Source: Burkholderiaceae bacterium
GTDB lineage: Bacteria; Pseudomonadota; Gammaproteobacteria; Burkholderiales; Burkholderiaceae_D
Reading direction: 5' to 3'
NCBI GenBank assembly: GCA_030157545.1
Contig: JAOAUN010000057.1
Location: forward strand, 61,202 to 125,201
Length of the DNA: 64,000 nucleotides
Shown: positions 28,509-37,954 of the stretch, in pieces
Layout: each line of letters opens with the position of its first letter
How positions within the stretch are numbered: position 1 is the first letter of the stretch
The notes under the pieces: model-generated
What the model saw: only the letters and a program-made list of their open reading frames with translations
Database searches by the model: none
What the model was told of the DNA's origin: nothing
Position numbers and translations under genes: made by a program

Positions 28509-28514
28509 TATAAT
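28509..28514 (+). promoter_or_regulatory. Probable -10 element of argF
   Basis: TATAAT stands 53 bases before the argF start in an otherwise non-coding stretch. A convincing -35 element was not identified, so the call is tentative. Confidence 0.45.
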
Positions 28515-28567
28515 CCATAGGGTTACAAATTCGGCGGCAGGCGCCAAGCTGGCCGCCGTTTCCATTT

Positions 28568-29479
28568 ATGGCTATCAAACACTTTCTGCAGTTTTCTGAT
28601 TTCACTCTCGACGAGTACACGTACCTGATCGAGCGTTCAAAAATCATCAAACGCAAATTCAAGAACTATGAACCACACCACCCGCTGCTAGACCGCACGC
28701 TGGTGATGGTGTTCGAGAAAAATTCAACGCGCACCCGTCTCTCTTTCGAAGCCGGCATGCACCAACTCGGCGGCGCAGCCATCTACCTCAACACACGCGA
28801 CAGCCAGCTCGGCCGCGGTGAGCCGGTGGAAGATGCCGCGCAGGTGATGTCCCGCATGTGCGACATCATCATGATCCGCACCTTCGGCCAGGACATCATT
28901 GACCGCTTTGCTGCGAACTCGCGCGTGCCGGTCATTAACGGCCTGACCAATGAACATCATCCGTGTCAGGTGTTTGCCGATATCTTCACCTATATCGAGC
29001 ATCGCGGCTCCATCGCCGGCAAGACGGTGGCGTGGGTTGGCGATGCCAACAACATGCTGTATTCCTGGCTACAGGCAGCTGAAGTATTCGGCTTCCATTT
29101 GAATGTATCAACACCGGCTGGCTACGATATCGACCCCGCATTAGTCGCGCCCGGTCATCAGCGCTACACAGTATTCGAGAACCCGGCCGACGCCTGCGCC
29201 GGTGCGCATCTGGTGACGACCGATGTCTGGACCAGCATGGGCTATGAAGAAGAAAACACCGCAAGATTGAAAGCCTTCGACGGCTGGATTGTCGACAGCG
29301 CCAAAATGCAGCGCGCCGAACCGGATGCGCTGTTCATGCACTGCCTGCCGGCCCATCGCGGTGAAGAAGTCAGCGCTGAAGTCATCGACGGTCCGCAATC
29401 GGTGGTATGGGATGAAGCAGAGAACCGGCTGCATGTGCAAAAAGCGCTGCTCGAGTATCTGTTGCTGGGCAAGCTGTAA
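28568..29479 (+). CDS. argF: Ornithine carbamoyltransferase
   Basis: The product is 303 residues and makes citrulline from ornithine and carbamoyl phosphate. The carbamoyl-phosphate motif ENSTRTRLSFEAG, the NEHHPCQVFADI ornithine-site element and the FMHCLPAHRGEEV motif with the catalytic cysteine are all present. It is followed by argG in the same direction after 67 bases, giving two consecutive steps of arginine synthesis. Confidence 0.97.
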   Translation: MAIKHFLQFSDFTLDEYTYLIERSKIIKRKFKNYEPHHPLLDRTLVMVFEKNSTRTRLSFEAGMHQLGGAAIYLNTRDSQLGRGEPVEDAAQVMSRMCDIIMIRTFGQDIIDRFAANSRVPVINGLTNEHHPCQVFADIFTYIEHRGSIAGKTVAWVGDANNMLYSWLQAAEVFGFHLNVSTPAGYDIDPALVAPGHQRYTVFENPADACAGAHLVTTDVWTSMGYEEENTARLKAFDGWIVDSAKMQRAEPDALFMHCLPAHRGEEVSAEVIDGPQSVVWDEAENRLHVQKALLEYLLLGKL

Positions 29480-29546
29480 GGTCAAGCAGAAACGATAAGT
29501 TAAAACGACGAGTTGAAACGATTCAGAAATAAAGGAAAGCAAGAGC

Positions 29547-30779
29547 ATGAGCGATACCAAGAAAGTCGTCCTCGCCTATTCGGGCGGACTGGACACCTCA
29601 GTCATTCTGAAATGGCTGCAAGATAATTATCAGTGCGAGATCGTCACCTTCACCGCTGATCTCGGTCAGGGCGAAGAGCTGGAGCCGGCACGCACCAAGG
29701 CCATCAAATTCGGCATCAAGCCTGAAAATATTTTCATTGACGATGTGCGCGAAGAATTCGTGCGCGACTTCGTCTTCCCTATGTTCCGTGCCAATACCGT
29801 GTATGAAGGCGAGTACTTGCTCGGCACGTCGATTGCGCGTCCTCTGATTGCAAAACGCTTTATCGAGATCGCACGCGAAACCGGTGCAGATACCATTTCG
29901 CATGGCGCCACCGGCAAGGGTAACGACCAGGTGCGTTTCGAACTCGGCGCCTATGCGCTGATGCCGAATGTAAAAATCATTGCACCATGGCGCGAATGGG
30001 ATTTGCTGTCACGCGAAAAGCTGCTGAAGTACGCGGAAGACGCCGGCATTGAAATCGACATGAAACACAAGAACGGCGGCGCGCCCTACTCGATGGATGC
30101 CAACCTCTTGCACATCAGCTTTGAAGGCCGCCATCTGGAAAACCCGAGCGCCGAAGCTGAAGAAGCAATGTGGCGCTGGACGGTCAGCCCTGAAGCGGCA
30201 CCGGACGCAGCAGAGTATCTGGATATTGAATACGAACGCGGCGACATCGTCGCACTGAATGGCAAGCGCATGTCGCCAGCGACTGTGTTGACGGAATTCA
30301 ACCGCCTGGGTGGCAAGCACGGCATTGGCCGCCTTGATCTGGTCGAAAACCGCTATGTCGGCATGAAGTCACGTGGCTGCTACGAAACCCCGGGCGGCAC
30401 CATCATGCTGCGCGCGCACCGTGCAATCGAATCGATCACGCTGGACCGCGAAGTCGCGCATCTGAAAGATGACCTGATGCCGCGCTATGCGTCGATGATT
30501 TACAACGGCTACTGGTGGGCACCGGAGCGCGTCGCGATCCAGACCCTGATCGACCACACGCAGCACTGCGTCAACGGTTGGGTGCGCCTGAAACTTTACA
30601 AGGGTAATGTGATTGTAGTGTCACGTGATTCGAAAACGGATTCACTGTTCGACATGAACATCGCGACCTTTGATGAAGACGGCGGCGCCTACAATCAGGC
30701 TGATGCAGGCGGCTTCATCAAGCTCAATGCACTGCGCATGCGCATTGCTGCGAATGCGCGTACCAAGCGCGGCCAGTAA
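29547..30779 (+). CDS. argG: Argininosuccinate synthase
   Basis: The product is 410 residues and joins citrulline and aspartate using ATP. The N-terminal PP-loop reads [15 protein letters not shown]. The [16 protein letters not shown] segment is the citrulline/aspartate-binding region typical of type I ArgG. AAAGGAAAGCAAGAGC precedes ATG 29547. A repeat pair follows its stop. Confidence 0.97.
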   Translation: MSDTKKVVLAYSGGLDTSVILKWLQDNYQCEIVTFTADLGQGEELEPARTKAIKFGIKPENIFIDDVREEFVRDFVFPMFRANTVYEGEYLLGTSIARPLIAKRFIEIARETGADTISHGATGKGNDQVRFELGAYALMPNVKIIAPWREWDLLSREKLLKYAEDAGIEIDMKHKNGGAPYSMDANLLHISFEGRHLENPSAEAEEAMWRWTVSPEAAPDAAEYLDIEYERGDIVALNGKRMSPATVLTEFNRLGGKHGIGRLDLVENRYVGMKSRGCYETPGGTIMLRAHRAIESITLDREVAHLKDDLMPRYASMIYNGYWWAPERVAIQTLIDHTQHCVNGWVRLKLYKGNVIVVSRDSKTDSLFDMNIATFDEDGGAYNQADAGGFIKLNALRMRIAANARTKRGQ

Positions 30780-30783
30780 TTAC

Positions 30784-30877
30784 TGCCCTGTCGTTCCGGC
30801 GAAAGCCGGAACCCAGTGTCTTTTGCAAAACACGAACGCCGCTGGATTCCGGCATGCGCCGGAATGACGGTTTTTTA
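30784..30877. repeat. Two dispersed repeat units after argG
   Basis: GTCGTTCCGGCG..GCCGGAACCCAG at 30790-30816 and GCTGGATTCCGG..CCGGAATGACGG at about 30841-30869 are two palindromic units in opposite orientation, as in the other repeat loci of the window. Confidence 0.78.
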
Positions 30878-30900
30878 TATATCTCGACGATAAAATTATT

Positions 30901-31215
30901 ATGACCACCCAATTCGACAACGTCTCCGTCATCAAAAAAGCCAACCTCTACTTCGACGGCAAGTGCGTGTCACACAACGTTGTCTTCGCCGACGGCACCA
31001 AGAAGTCTGTTGGCGTGATTTTTCCGTCAACGCTGGTCTTCAACACCGGCGCACCGGAAATCATGGAGCTCAATGCAGGCAAATGCCGCATTCGTCTCAA
31101 AGGTGAAACCGAATGGAAAACCTACGAAGGCGGCCAGAGTTTCAACGTGCCGGGCAATTCAAGTTTTGATATCGAGACCATTGAAACGCTTGATTACGTT
31201 TGCCACTTCGGCTGA
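30901..31215 (+). CDS. ppnP: Pyrimidine/purine nucleoside phosphorylase (DUF1255)
   Basis: A 104-residue single-domain cupin with [13 protein letters not shown] near the N-terminus and [11 protein letters not shown] near the end, matching the PpnP (YaiE) family in length and pattern. The Escherichia coli protein splits a broad range of nucleosides with phosphate. It stands alone between argG and convergent murB. Confidence 0.92.
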   Translation: MTTQFDNVSVIKKANLYFDGKCVSHNVVFADGTKKSVGVIFPSTLVFNTGAPEIMELNAGKCRIRLKGETEWKTYEGGQSFNVPGNSSFDIETIETLDYVCHFG

Positions 31216-31227
31216 TCACAGTAGAAT

Positions 31228-32250
31228 TCAAATCACGACTGGCTCAACCTCGAGTTTGACGCCAAACCGCAGAGCGACATCTTCCTTGATGCGCTCTGCC
31301 AGTTGCAAAATGTCCTGCCCGCTTGCACCACCGCGATTGACCAGCACCAGCGCCTGCCGCTCATGCACGCCCGCCGCTCCCAACGAGCGTCCTTTCCAGC
31401 CACATTGATCTATCAGCCAGCCGGCTGCCAGCTTGACGCTACCGTCTGCCTGCGCATAGCTGACCAATTGCGGATACTGCACCAGTAAGCTGTCACGCTG
31501 CGCCGCCGACACCACCGGATTTTTGAAGAAGCTGCCGGCGTTTCCTGTTATTGCCGGGTCCGGCAATTTCCGCGAACGGATCGCTATGACTGCCGCGCTG
31601 ATCTCCATGGCAGTTGGCTTACTGATTGCAGCGATTTCTTGCGCGAGTTCAGCATAGCGCAGATTCGGCTGCCAGCGTTTAGGCAACGCAAACGTCACAT
31701 CAACTATTACCGCACGGTCGCGCAATGCATGCTTGAAAATACTGTCGCGATAGCTAAACGCGCAGTCGTCGCGCGTCAGGGTCAGCACTTTACCGGATAC
31801 AAAGTCAAATGCACGCAGCGAATGGAAACAGTCAGCCATTTCACTGCCATAGGCGCCAATATTCTGGATCGGTGCAGCCCCGACGCTGCCCGGTATCAGC
31901 GACAGATTTTCCAATCCGCCCAGATCTTGTGCAAGAGTCCATTGCACAAAACCATGCCAGCTTTCGCCAGACTGTGCGCAAACAAAAACGTGATCGGCAT
32001 CTTCGCCGATCGCACTGATGCCGCGGCTGATCATGTGCAGCACCAGCGCGTCCACATCCTGCGTAAACAGCAAATTGCTACCGCCACCAAGTATCAGGCG
32101 CGGCATCGCAGCCATCGCCTTGTCAGCACGCACAGCAGCCAGTGTTTCGATGGAAGAAACCGGCAGATAAGCCCGCGCCAGCGCTTCCACGCCGAAGGTA
32201 TTGAGGGCGCGCAGCGATACGTCGTTCGCAATGGGAAGCGGGGCAGTCAT
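31228..32250 (-). CDS. murB: UDP-N-acetylenolpyruvoylglucosamine reductase
   Basis: The product is a 340-residue FAD enzyme of peptidoglycan precursor synthesis, of the type I (E. coli-like) class by length. Motifs are NTFGVEALARAYL, the FAD-binding RLILGGGSNLLF, IPGSVGAAPIQNIGAYG and the catalytic serine in GNAGSFFKNPVV. It is divergent from the yajQ homologue and convergent with ppnP. Confidence 0.96.
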   Translation of the reverse strand: MTAPLPIANDVSLRALNTFGVEALARAYLPVSSIETLAAVRADKAMAAMPRLILGGGSNLLFTQDVDALVLHMISRGISAIGEDADHVFVCAQSGESWHGFVQWTLAQDLGGLENLSLIPGSVGAAPIQNIGAYGSEMADCFHSLRAFDFVSGKVLTLTRDDCAFSYRDSIFKHALRDRAVIVDVTFALPKRWQPNLRYAELAQEIAAISKPTAMEISAAVIAIRSRKLPDPAITGNAGSFFKNPVVSAAQRDSLLVQYPQLVSYAQADGSVKLAAGWLIDQCGWKGRSLGAAGVHERQALVLVNRGGASGQDILQLAERIKEDVALRFGVKLEVEPVVI

Positions 32251-32335
32251 AGGAGCTGGATTATACCTACAGGGGGTTGGCGCACATTTTTTCCGCTAAA
32301 ATGCGAGCCTTAACCGTAATAAGAAGGATAAGCAC

Positions 32336-32821
32336 ATGCCATCATTTGACGTTGTATCCGAAGCCAATCAGGTTGAAGTGAAGAACGCAGTCGAGCAGAG
32401 CAACAAGGAAATCACGACCCGCTTTGATTTCAAAGGCAGCGATGCCCGCGTTGAGCAGAAAGAGCGCGAGTTGACCGCCTTCGCCGACAGCGAATTCCAG
32501 CTCAGCCAGGTGCGTGATGTGTTAACGACGAAGATGAGCAAGCGTAATGTCGATGTCCGATTTCTGGATATTGGCAAGATCGAGAAAATCGGCGGCGACA
32601 AGGTCAAGCAAGTCATCAAGGTCAAGAACGGCATCGAATCAGACGCCGCCAAAAAAATTCAGCGCATCATCAAGGACAGCAAGACCAAGGTACAGGCCAG
32701 CATTCAGGGCGATGCCTTGCGCGTGACTGGCGCCAAGCGCGACGATCTGCAGGCGACGATGGCACTGCTGCGCAAAGAAGTGACGGACTTGCCGTTGGAA
32801 TTCAATAATTTCCGCGACTAG
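32336..32821 (+). CDS. yajQ: YajQ-family nucleotide/cyclic-di-GMP-binding protein
   Basis: The product is 161 residues. [21 protein letters not shown] at the start, [20 protein letters not shown] and [27 protein letters not shown] are hallmark stretches of the YajQ (UPF0234) family. Members bind cyclic di-GMP in Xanthomonas and interact with transcription factors. AGAAGGATAAGCAC precedes ATG 32336. Confidence 0.96.
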   Translation: MPSFDVVSEANQVEVKNAVEQSNKEITTRFDFKGSDARVEQKERELTAFADSEFQLSQVRDVLTTKMSKRNVDVRFLDIGKIEKIGGDKVKQVIKVKNGIESDAAKKIQRIIKDSKTKVQASIQGDALRVTGAKRDDLQATMALLRKEVTDLPLEFNNFRD

Positions 32822-32851
32822 TTTCCGATTGAAACAAAAAATTCAATCAAT

Positions 32852-32879
32852 GCTTGCTGTGATATTTTTCACGGCAAGC
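32852..32879. terminator. Hairpin between yajQ and the nucleotidyltransferase gene
   Basis: GCTTGC and GCAAGC, extended inward by GTGA and TCAC with one mismatch, form a stem 31 bases past the yajQ stop. No long T-run follows, so termination is plausible rather than certain. Confidence 0.45.
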
Positions 32880-32916
32880 GTGATAATTTAGGGGCCTGTT
32901 TCAGACTGCCTGTGAA

Positions 32917-33579
32917 TTACAAGCTCAGAAGGAAATTCTTTGCTGATGAAAAAGCAGCTTCGAATTCAGGTCGATATTTCAATTTGTCGATTGCTTCAAA
33001 TTGAATTTGAAATAATGCTTTTCTCTGTGTGATCTGAGCAATGAATTCTTCTCTATGACGAGTTAAAAACGGTGCAGCCAATCTGAGCCCGTCTGGATCT
33101 TTTTCAATGACCAACGCAAGGTCAAACAAATCCCGTGCTGTTGCCGTATCGCCTCGATGCCATAATTTTTTAGCGATAATCTCGGCAGCTGTTTCAACAC
33201 GTACCGCTCTTCCCTGCAAATTCCAGATTTCAAATGGATTCTTCGTTAAATTAGGCGCCGCCACAAAATCTATTTCCCCTTCGCGCCGTATCAATTTTAC
33301 GTAGCCTGCAGCTTCAACATATTGATCAGAGATATCCGCCGCTACATCACTGAGTCGCGGAGTAACGTAGCCCAGATATTGGGGATCAGGCACAAATATA
33401 TCAATGTCCTTACTCTGCCTATGCTCGTATCGAAGCATCAAGACTGTTCCACCACCCAGCGTCCAAAAAGGATTCGCAAGGCCACCCTGTTTTTCAAAAT
33501 CATCAATGAGCTTGTATGCATGACCAAGCAAAACAGTCCACGGACCATCCGGTAATTTTTTAGGTTGCGCTTTACTCAT
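32917..33579 (-). CDS. AbiEii/AbiGii-type nucleotidyltransferase (putative toxin)
   Basis: The product is 220 residues. The nucleotidyltransferase signature is WTLGGGTVLMLRYEHRQSKDIDIFV, with the GG and the D-x-D metal-binding acids. AAEIIAKKLWHRGDTATARDLFDLALVIE is the conserved second half of AbiEii-like enzymes. Family members of this fold are toxins in abortive-infection and toxin-antitoxin systems, some of which modify tRNA 3' ends. The start lies three bases below an HTH gene on the same strand, a classic two-gene module. The gene is AT-richer than its neighbours, suggesting transfer. The target is unknown. Confidence 0.8.
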   Translation of the reverse strand: MSKAQPKKLPDGPWTVLLGHAYKLIDDFEKQGGLANPFWTLGGGTVLMLRYEHRQSKDIDIFVPDPQYLGYVTPRLSDVAADISDQYVEAAGYVKLIRREGEIDFVAAPNLTKNPFEIWNLQGRAVRVETAAEIIAKKLWHRGDTATARDLFDLALVIEKDPDGLRLAAPFLTRHREEFIAQITQRKALFQIQFEAIDKLKYRPEFEAAFSSAKNFLLSL

Positions 33580-33582
33580 GGC

Positions 33583-34068
33583 TTAGGACCATATTCGTCT
33601 TGGCGAATGAAAATCTTTTGCCCACCTGTTCATATGTCCCCAAATTTTTTTGGGAGGGACACTGCTTTGCAGTGCAACTTCTTCAATAGCCGAAACCAGC
33701 ACGCTTGCCGGCGCCTCATCCAGCAGCGTTGCCAAATGCGCGACTCTATTAGGTGGAATTGACCCCGTTGCCAAAGCAATACTCAATTCCTTCGGCGTCA
33801 ATTTTTCCCGATAACTGACGCTCACTGTTCTACTGGCCATGACGAGCGCTGTTTTGTGCGCATTAACTACTTGATTTGCCTCAAGCCGTAATCCCACAAT
33901 TTCCATCAGTGCTATTACCTTGCTGAAGCCTAAATCAGCTAAAGCACCATTTTCCAGTAAGTTTATTGTGGTTCGCGACAAGCCAGACAGCTTCGCAAGA
34001 TGATGCTGACTAAGTCCGAGTGACTCTCTGCGCGAACGGATCAAGGGACCTAAATCGAGGATATTCAT
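33583..34068 (-). CDS. XRE-type HTH protein, putative antitoxin of the nucleotidyltransferase
   Basis: The product is 161 residues from ATG 34068. Residues 6-60 form a Cro/C1-type helix-turn-helix (LIRSRRESLGLSQHHLAKLSGLSRTTINLLENG). The rest has no recognised fold but contains a repetitive helical segment (TPKELSIALATGSIPPNRVAHLATLLDEAP). I chose ATG 34068 because GGGTGG precedes it at five bases; GTG 34077 is the alternative. A near-perfect palindrome upstream (34088-34109) would serve as an autoregulatory operator. It probably neutralises and represses the downstream enzyme. Confidence 0.8.
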   Translation of the reverse strand: MNILDLGPLIRSRRESLGLSQHHLAKLSGLSRTTINLLENGALADLGFSKVIALMEIVGLRLEANQVVNAHKTALVMASRTVSVSYREKLTPKELSIALATGSIPPNRVAHLATLLDEAPASVLVSAIEEVALQSSVPPKKIWGHMNRWAKDFHSPRRIWS

Positions 34069-34087
34069 TTTAGCCACCCATACTCAT

Positions 34088-34109
34088 AATGTTTAATATA
34101 CTGAACATT
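34088..34109. promoter_or_regulatory. Putative operator of the HTH/nucleotidyltransferase module
   Basis: A 22-base imperfect palindrome with outer arms AATGTT and AACATT; nine of eleven base pairs match across the centre. It lies 20 bases before the HTH start, in AT-rich DNA where the promoter is expected. Confidence 0.6.
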
Positions 34110-34190
34110 TAAAATTAGGGCAAGCGGACAGCTCATGGACAAAAAGTACCAATGCATAGATTGGAATTGCCAGATATATCTCGTCCGGGC

Positions 34191-34221
34191 AAAAAAAAAC
34201 GCAGACTTGCTGCGTTTTTTT
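34191..34221 (-). terminator. Terminator downstream of the DAHP synthase gene
   Basis: AACGCAG and CTGCGTT make a stem with a run of A on one side and T on the other, so it can work on either strand. It lies 22 bases beyond the aroG stop. Confidence 0.82.
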
Positions 34222-34242
34222 CATGTAAATACTTTTCAGTCT

Positions 34243-35310
34243 TTACGCTTCAGCGCTCTTTTTCAAGCGACGCTGGCGAACCGCTGCAGCCAGACCTTCC
34301 AGCACTTGCAAGCTGCTGTCCCAGTCAATACAACCATCCGTTACCGACTGGCCATAGGTCAGCTCTTTACCGACGACCAGATCCTGACGGCCGCCGACCA
34401 GATGCGACTCCACCATCACGCCAACGATGCGGTCGTCCCCAGCGGCGACTTGCGCGGCGATATCGGCGCAGACTGGCACTTGGTTCTCAGGCTTCTTCGA
34501 GCTGTTCGCATGCGATGCATCGATCATGATGCGCGCTGCCAAGCCGGCAGCAGCAACATCTTTGCTCGCTGCTTCGACGCTGGCAGCATCATAGTTCGGC
34601 GCTTTGCCGCCGCGCAGGATGATGTGGCAGTCTTCATTGCCGTTGGTCGAGACAATAGCGGAGTGCCCGCCCTTGGTCACTGACAGGAAGTGATGCGGCT
34701 GCGACGCGGCCTTGATCGCATCGACCGCAATTTTAATGTTGCCGTCGGTGCCGTTCTTGAAACCGACCGGGCATGACAAGCCGGACGCCAGTTCGCGATG
34801 CACTTGCGACTCGGTCGTGCGTGCGCCGATGGCGCCCCAGCTGATCAGGTCGGCGATGTACTGCGGACTGATCACGTCCAGAAATTCGGTGCCGGCCGGC
34901 AGGCCCAGCTCGTTAATCTTCATCAGCAGCTCGCGCGCGATGCGCAAGCCGTCGTTGATGCGGAAGCTGTTGTCGAGGTAAGGATCGTTAATCAGGCCCT
35001 TCCAGCCGACTGTGGTGCGCGGCTTTTCGAAGTACACGCGCATGACAATTTCGAGATCTGCGGAGAAGCGCTCGCGCTCTTTGATCAGGCGGGCCGCATA
35101 CTCCATCGCAGCCTTGGTGTCGTGAATCGAGCACGGTCCGATGACGACCATCATTCTGTCATCCTGGCCGTGCAGGATGCGATGCAGCGCTGTGCGTGAG
35201 TTGGCTGTCACGCTCGCGATTTTTTCTGAACACGGAAATTCCCGGATCAAATGCGACGGTGGCGTCAGTTCCTTCAATTCTCTAATCCTCAGGTCATCGG
35301 TGCGGGGCAT
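34243..35310 (-). CDS. aroG: 3-deoxy-7-phosphoheptulonate (DAHP) synthase, class I
   Basis: The product is 355 residues and catalyses the first step of the shikimate pathway, from phosphoenolpyruvate and erythrose 4-phosphate. The PEP-binding VVIGPCSIHDTKAAMEYA, FEKPRTTVGWKGLINDP, SCPVGFKNGTDGN and MIDASHANSSKKPENQ motifs are all present, as in the AroF/AroG/AroH group. Which amino acid inhibits it cannot be decided by eye. It ends at a strong terminator; the sequence between it and tldD holds another. Confidence 0.95.
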   Translation of the reverse strand: MPRTDDLRIRELKELTPPSHLIREFPCSEKIASVTANSRTALHRILHGQDDRMMVVIGPCSIHDTKAAMEYAARLIKERERFSADLEIVMRVYFEKPRTTVGWKGLINDPYLDNSFRINDGLRIARELLMKINELGLPAGTEFLDVISPQYIADLISWGAIGARTTESQVHRELASGLSCPVGFKNGTDGNIKIAVDAIKAASQPHHFLSVTKGGHSAIVSTNGNEDCHIILRGGKAPNYDAASVEAASKDVAAAGLAARIMIDASHANSSKKPENQVPVCADIAAQVAAGDDRIVGVMVESHLVGGRQDLVVGKELTYGQSVTDGCIDWDSSLQVLEGLAAAVRQRRLKKSAEA

Positions 35311-35342
35311 GCTATCTCCAGGAACAGTTTTCGTAAAAAATA

Positions 35343-35369
35343 AAAAACCGCCATTCCTGGCGGTTTTTA
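35343..35369. terminator. Terminator hairpin between aroG and tldD
   Basis: AAAAACCGCCA and TGGCGGTTTTT form a strong stem followed by T residues. It lies just upstream of aroG and downstream of tldD, about 200 bases past the tldD stop, so it more likely ends tldD transcription on the minus strand. Confidence 0.7.
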
Positions 35370-35570
35370 GAATTTCGGTTTGTCTCGTTCGTTTTACATT
35401 TACGTGAACTTACCGCTTCTCCACCGCCGTTGGGCTGGAATAGCTAAAGTGCGTATAAAAATAAAAACGTATGCAGGACATGGTTTTCGTGTTGTCAGGT
35501 CTACGAGCTCATGATGGTGCTATAAAACAGCGGTTTTGGCAAGCAATCCGCCGTCTTATCCGTTTTGCAA

Positions 35571-37031
35571 CTAGGCTGTGCCACCCACAATCATGCCTTC
35601 AATGCGCAGGGTAGGCTGGCCGACACCGACCGGCACGCTCTGCCCTTCCTTGCCGCAGACGCCAATGCCCGGGTCCAGCTTCAGGTCATTGCCTATCATG
35701 CTGACGCGATTGAGCACGTCCGGACCATTGCCGATCAGGGTCGCGCCCTTGACCGGATAGGTCAGCTTGCCGTCTTCAATCATCCACGCTTCGCTGGCCG
35801 AGAAAACGAACTTGCCGTTGGTGATGTCAACCTGCCCGCCCCCAAAATTGCTGGCATACAGGCCGTTCTTGACCGATGCCAGTATTTCGGCCGGATCACG
35901 GTCGCCAGCCAGCATGTAAGTGTTGGTCATGCGCGGCATGGGCAGGTGCGCAAACGACTCGCGCCGCGCATTGCCCGTCACAGGCATGTTCATCAGGCGC
36001 GCATTCAGCGTGTCTTGTATGTAGCCTTTCAGGATGCCGTCCTCGATCAGTGTGGTGCACTGGGTCGGATTACCTTCATCGTCAATGTTCAAAGAGCCAC
36101 GACGGTCAGCGATGGTGCCGTCGTCGACTACGGTCACGCCCTTGGCAGCGACACGCTCACCAATGCGGCCCGAGAACGCGCTGGAGCCTTTGCGGTTGAA
36201 GTCACCTTCAAGGCCATGACCGATGGCTTCGTGCAGCAGGATGCCGGGCCAGCCAGGTCCGAGTACGACCGTCATCGGGCCGGCCGGCGCCGGACGGGCT
36301 TCCAGATTGACCAGAGCCGAGGCTACGGCTTCGCTGGCATATTTTTCCAGCAGCGCGTCGGTGAAATACGCATAGTCATAACGACCTCCACCGCCGGCGC
36401 TGCCGACTTCACGCCGTCCATTTTGCTCGGCGATCACGGTCAAGGACAATCTGACCAAAGGCCTTATGTCGGCTGCGATCACGCCATCGCTACGCACGAC
36501 CAGCACCACATCATATTCACCCGACAGGCCCGCCATGACTTGCACCACACGCGGATCTTTGGCGCGTGCGATGCGCTCCATTTTTTCTACCAGCTTGACC
36601 TTGGCAGTGGCATCGAGCGAAGCCAGCGGGTCATGCGGCAGGTACAGACTACGTGCACCGCCGGCGGCAATGGTGGAAGCGACTTTTATCTTGCCGGCAC
36701 CCTGACGCGCAATAGTGCGGGTTGCGGCGGCGGCTTCGAGCAGCGCCTGCTCGGAGATTTCATCAGAATAGGAAAAAGCGGTCTTGTCGCCCGACACGGC
36801 GCGAATGCCTACGCCCTGATCAATCGAGAAGCTGCCGGTCTTGACGATGCCTTCTTCCAGACTCCAGCTTTCGCTGCGGGTGAACTGAAAATACAGGTCG
36901 GCGTAATCAACGCGGTGCGTGAAGATGGAACCCAATACTTTCAAAAGCTTGCCTTCATCCAGCCCATAGGGCGTGAGCAGGATTTCGCGGGCAGTGGCCT
37001 GGATTTGCAGATTGGGTTCGAATAGCTTCAT
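35571..37031 (-). CDS. tldD: Metalloprotease TldD
   Basis: The product is a 486-residue TldD/PmbA-type protease, which acts with TldE/PmbA to process modified peptides such as microcins and CcdA. The zinc motif is [16 protein letters not shown] (HExxxH), and the C-terminus has [14 protein letters not shown]. It is the third gene of the yhdP / nitrilase / tldD series. Confidence 0.95.
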   Translation of the reverse strand: MKLFEPNLQIQATAREILLTPYGLDEGKLLKVLGSIFTHRVDYADLYFQFTRSESWSLEEGIVKTGSFSIDQGVGIRAVSGDKTAFSYSDEISEQALLEAAAATRTIARQGAGKIKVASTIAAGGARSLYLPHDPLASLDATAKVKLVEKMERIARAKDPRVVQVMAGLSGEYDVVLVVRSDGVIAADIRPLVRLSLTVIAEQNGRREVGSAGGGGRYDYAYFTDALLEKYASEAVASALVNLEARPAPAGPMTVVLGPGWPGILLHEAIGHGLEGDFNRKGSSAFSGRIGERVAAKGVTVVDDGTIADRRGSLNIDDEGNPTQCTTLIEDGILKGYIQDTLNARLMNMPVTGNARRESFAHLPMPRMTNTYMLAGDRDPAEILASVKNGLYASNFGGGQVDITNGKFVFSASEAWMIEDGKLTYPVKGATLIGNGPDVLNRVSMIGNDLKLDPGIGVCGKEGQSVPVGVGQPTLRIEGMIVGGTA

Positions 37032-37133
37032 GGCATCAGTTAGGCAGGAATACGGCTGGTGGAATAACGTGAATCAAAATCATACTGGAATGTAGGGCTT
37101 TCCGCTTGCGGCACAAGTCACTCTCTATGGGCT

Positions 37134-37940
37134 TCACAGCTTCCTGTGCTGAAGAGCAGGGAGGCTGGCACGCACCGCACTCAAATGTCCGGCATCTATT
37201 TCGCCGATCACAAGCCCCTCCCCTTCCGCCTGCTGCGCAAGTACCTCGCCCCAAGGGTCAACCAGCATGCTGTATCCCCAGGTGCGACGCCCATTGTCGT
37301 GCTTGCCACCTTGTGCCGCCGCCAGCACATAGCACTGGTTTTCGACGGCGCGGGCACGTAGCAGAATTTCCCAGTGAGCCCGACCGGTGGTGTAGGTGAA
37401 GGCCGCGGGCACGACGATCAGTGTGCACTCGCCCATCGCACGATACAACTCCGGAAAACGCAGGTCGTAACAAATAGACAGGCCGACGCGAGCAAACGGC
37501 GTCTCGAGCACGGTGACATCTTTGCCGGCGACGATGGTGCGCGACTCGTCATAGGATTCTTCGCCGCGCGTAAAACCAAACAGGTGAATCTTGTCATAGC
37601 GTGCGGCAGCCCGACCATCCGGCGCATAGGCAAGCAAGGTATTCAACACTTTACCGGATTCTGCAGACACCAAAGGTATGGTGCCGCCGATCAGCCACAC
37701 GCCGCATGTACGCGCCAGATCCGACATGAAGCCTTGCAGGAGCCCGCTGCCGGCCTGCTCTGCATGCACCAGCTTGTCGGTGTCGCGCATGCCCAGCAGC
37801 GGCCAGTACTCGGGCAACAGCACCAACTGCGCGCCCGCCTGCGCCGCCTCGCGCACCAGCCGCGCAGCGACTTGCCGGTTGGCTGAAGGATCGGGCGTTG
37901 AAACCATCTGTACGGCAGCGATTTTGGTTTTGCTGTGCAT
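37134..37940 (-). CDS. Nitrilase-superfamily amidase (Nit2-like, probable deaminated-glutathione amidase)
   Basis: The product is 268 residues from ATG 37940; TTG 37958 would add six and overlap the yhdP stop. The catalytic triad of the superfamily is visible: Glu in LLPEYWPLLG, Lys in RYDKIHLFGF and Cys in LSICYDLRFPELYR. The pattern fits the Nit1/Nit2 branch that hydrolyses deaminated glutathione. It sits between yhdP and tldD, a common betaproteobacterial order. Confidence 0.9.
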   Translation of the reverse strand: MHSKTKIAAVQMVSTPDPSANRQVAARLVREAAQAGAQLVLLPEYWPLLGMRDTDKLVHAEQAGSGLLQGFMSDLARTCGVWLIGGTIPLVSAESGKVLNTLLAYAPDGRAAARYDKIHLFGFTRGEESYDESRTIVAGKDVTVLETPFARVGLSICYDLRFPELYRAMGECTLIVVPAAFTYTTGRAHWEILLRARAVENQCYVLAAAQGGKHDNGRRTWGYSMLVDPWGEVLAQQAEGEGLVIGEIDAGHLSAVRASLPALQHRKL

Positions 37941-37954
37941 GTCAGCTTTGCTCG

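Noticed and set aside
35565..37025. Long open frame antisense to the whole of tldD
   Set aside because: Its extent mirrors tldD, and its translation shows no recognised family or sensible membrane or domain pattern; GC-rich codon structure on the coding strand explains it.
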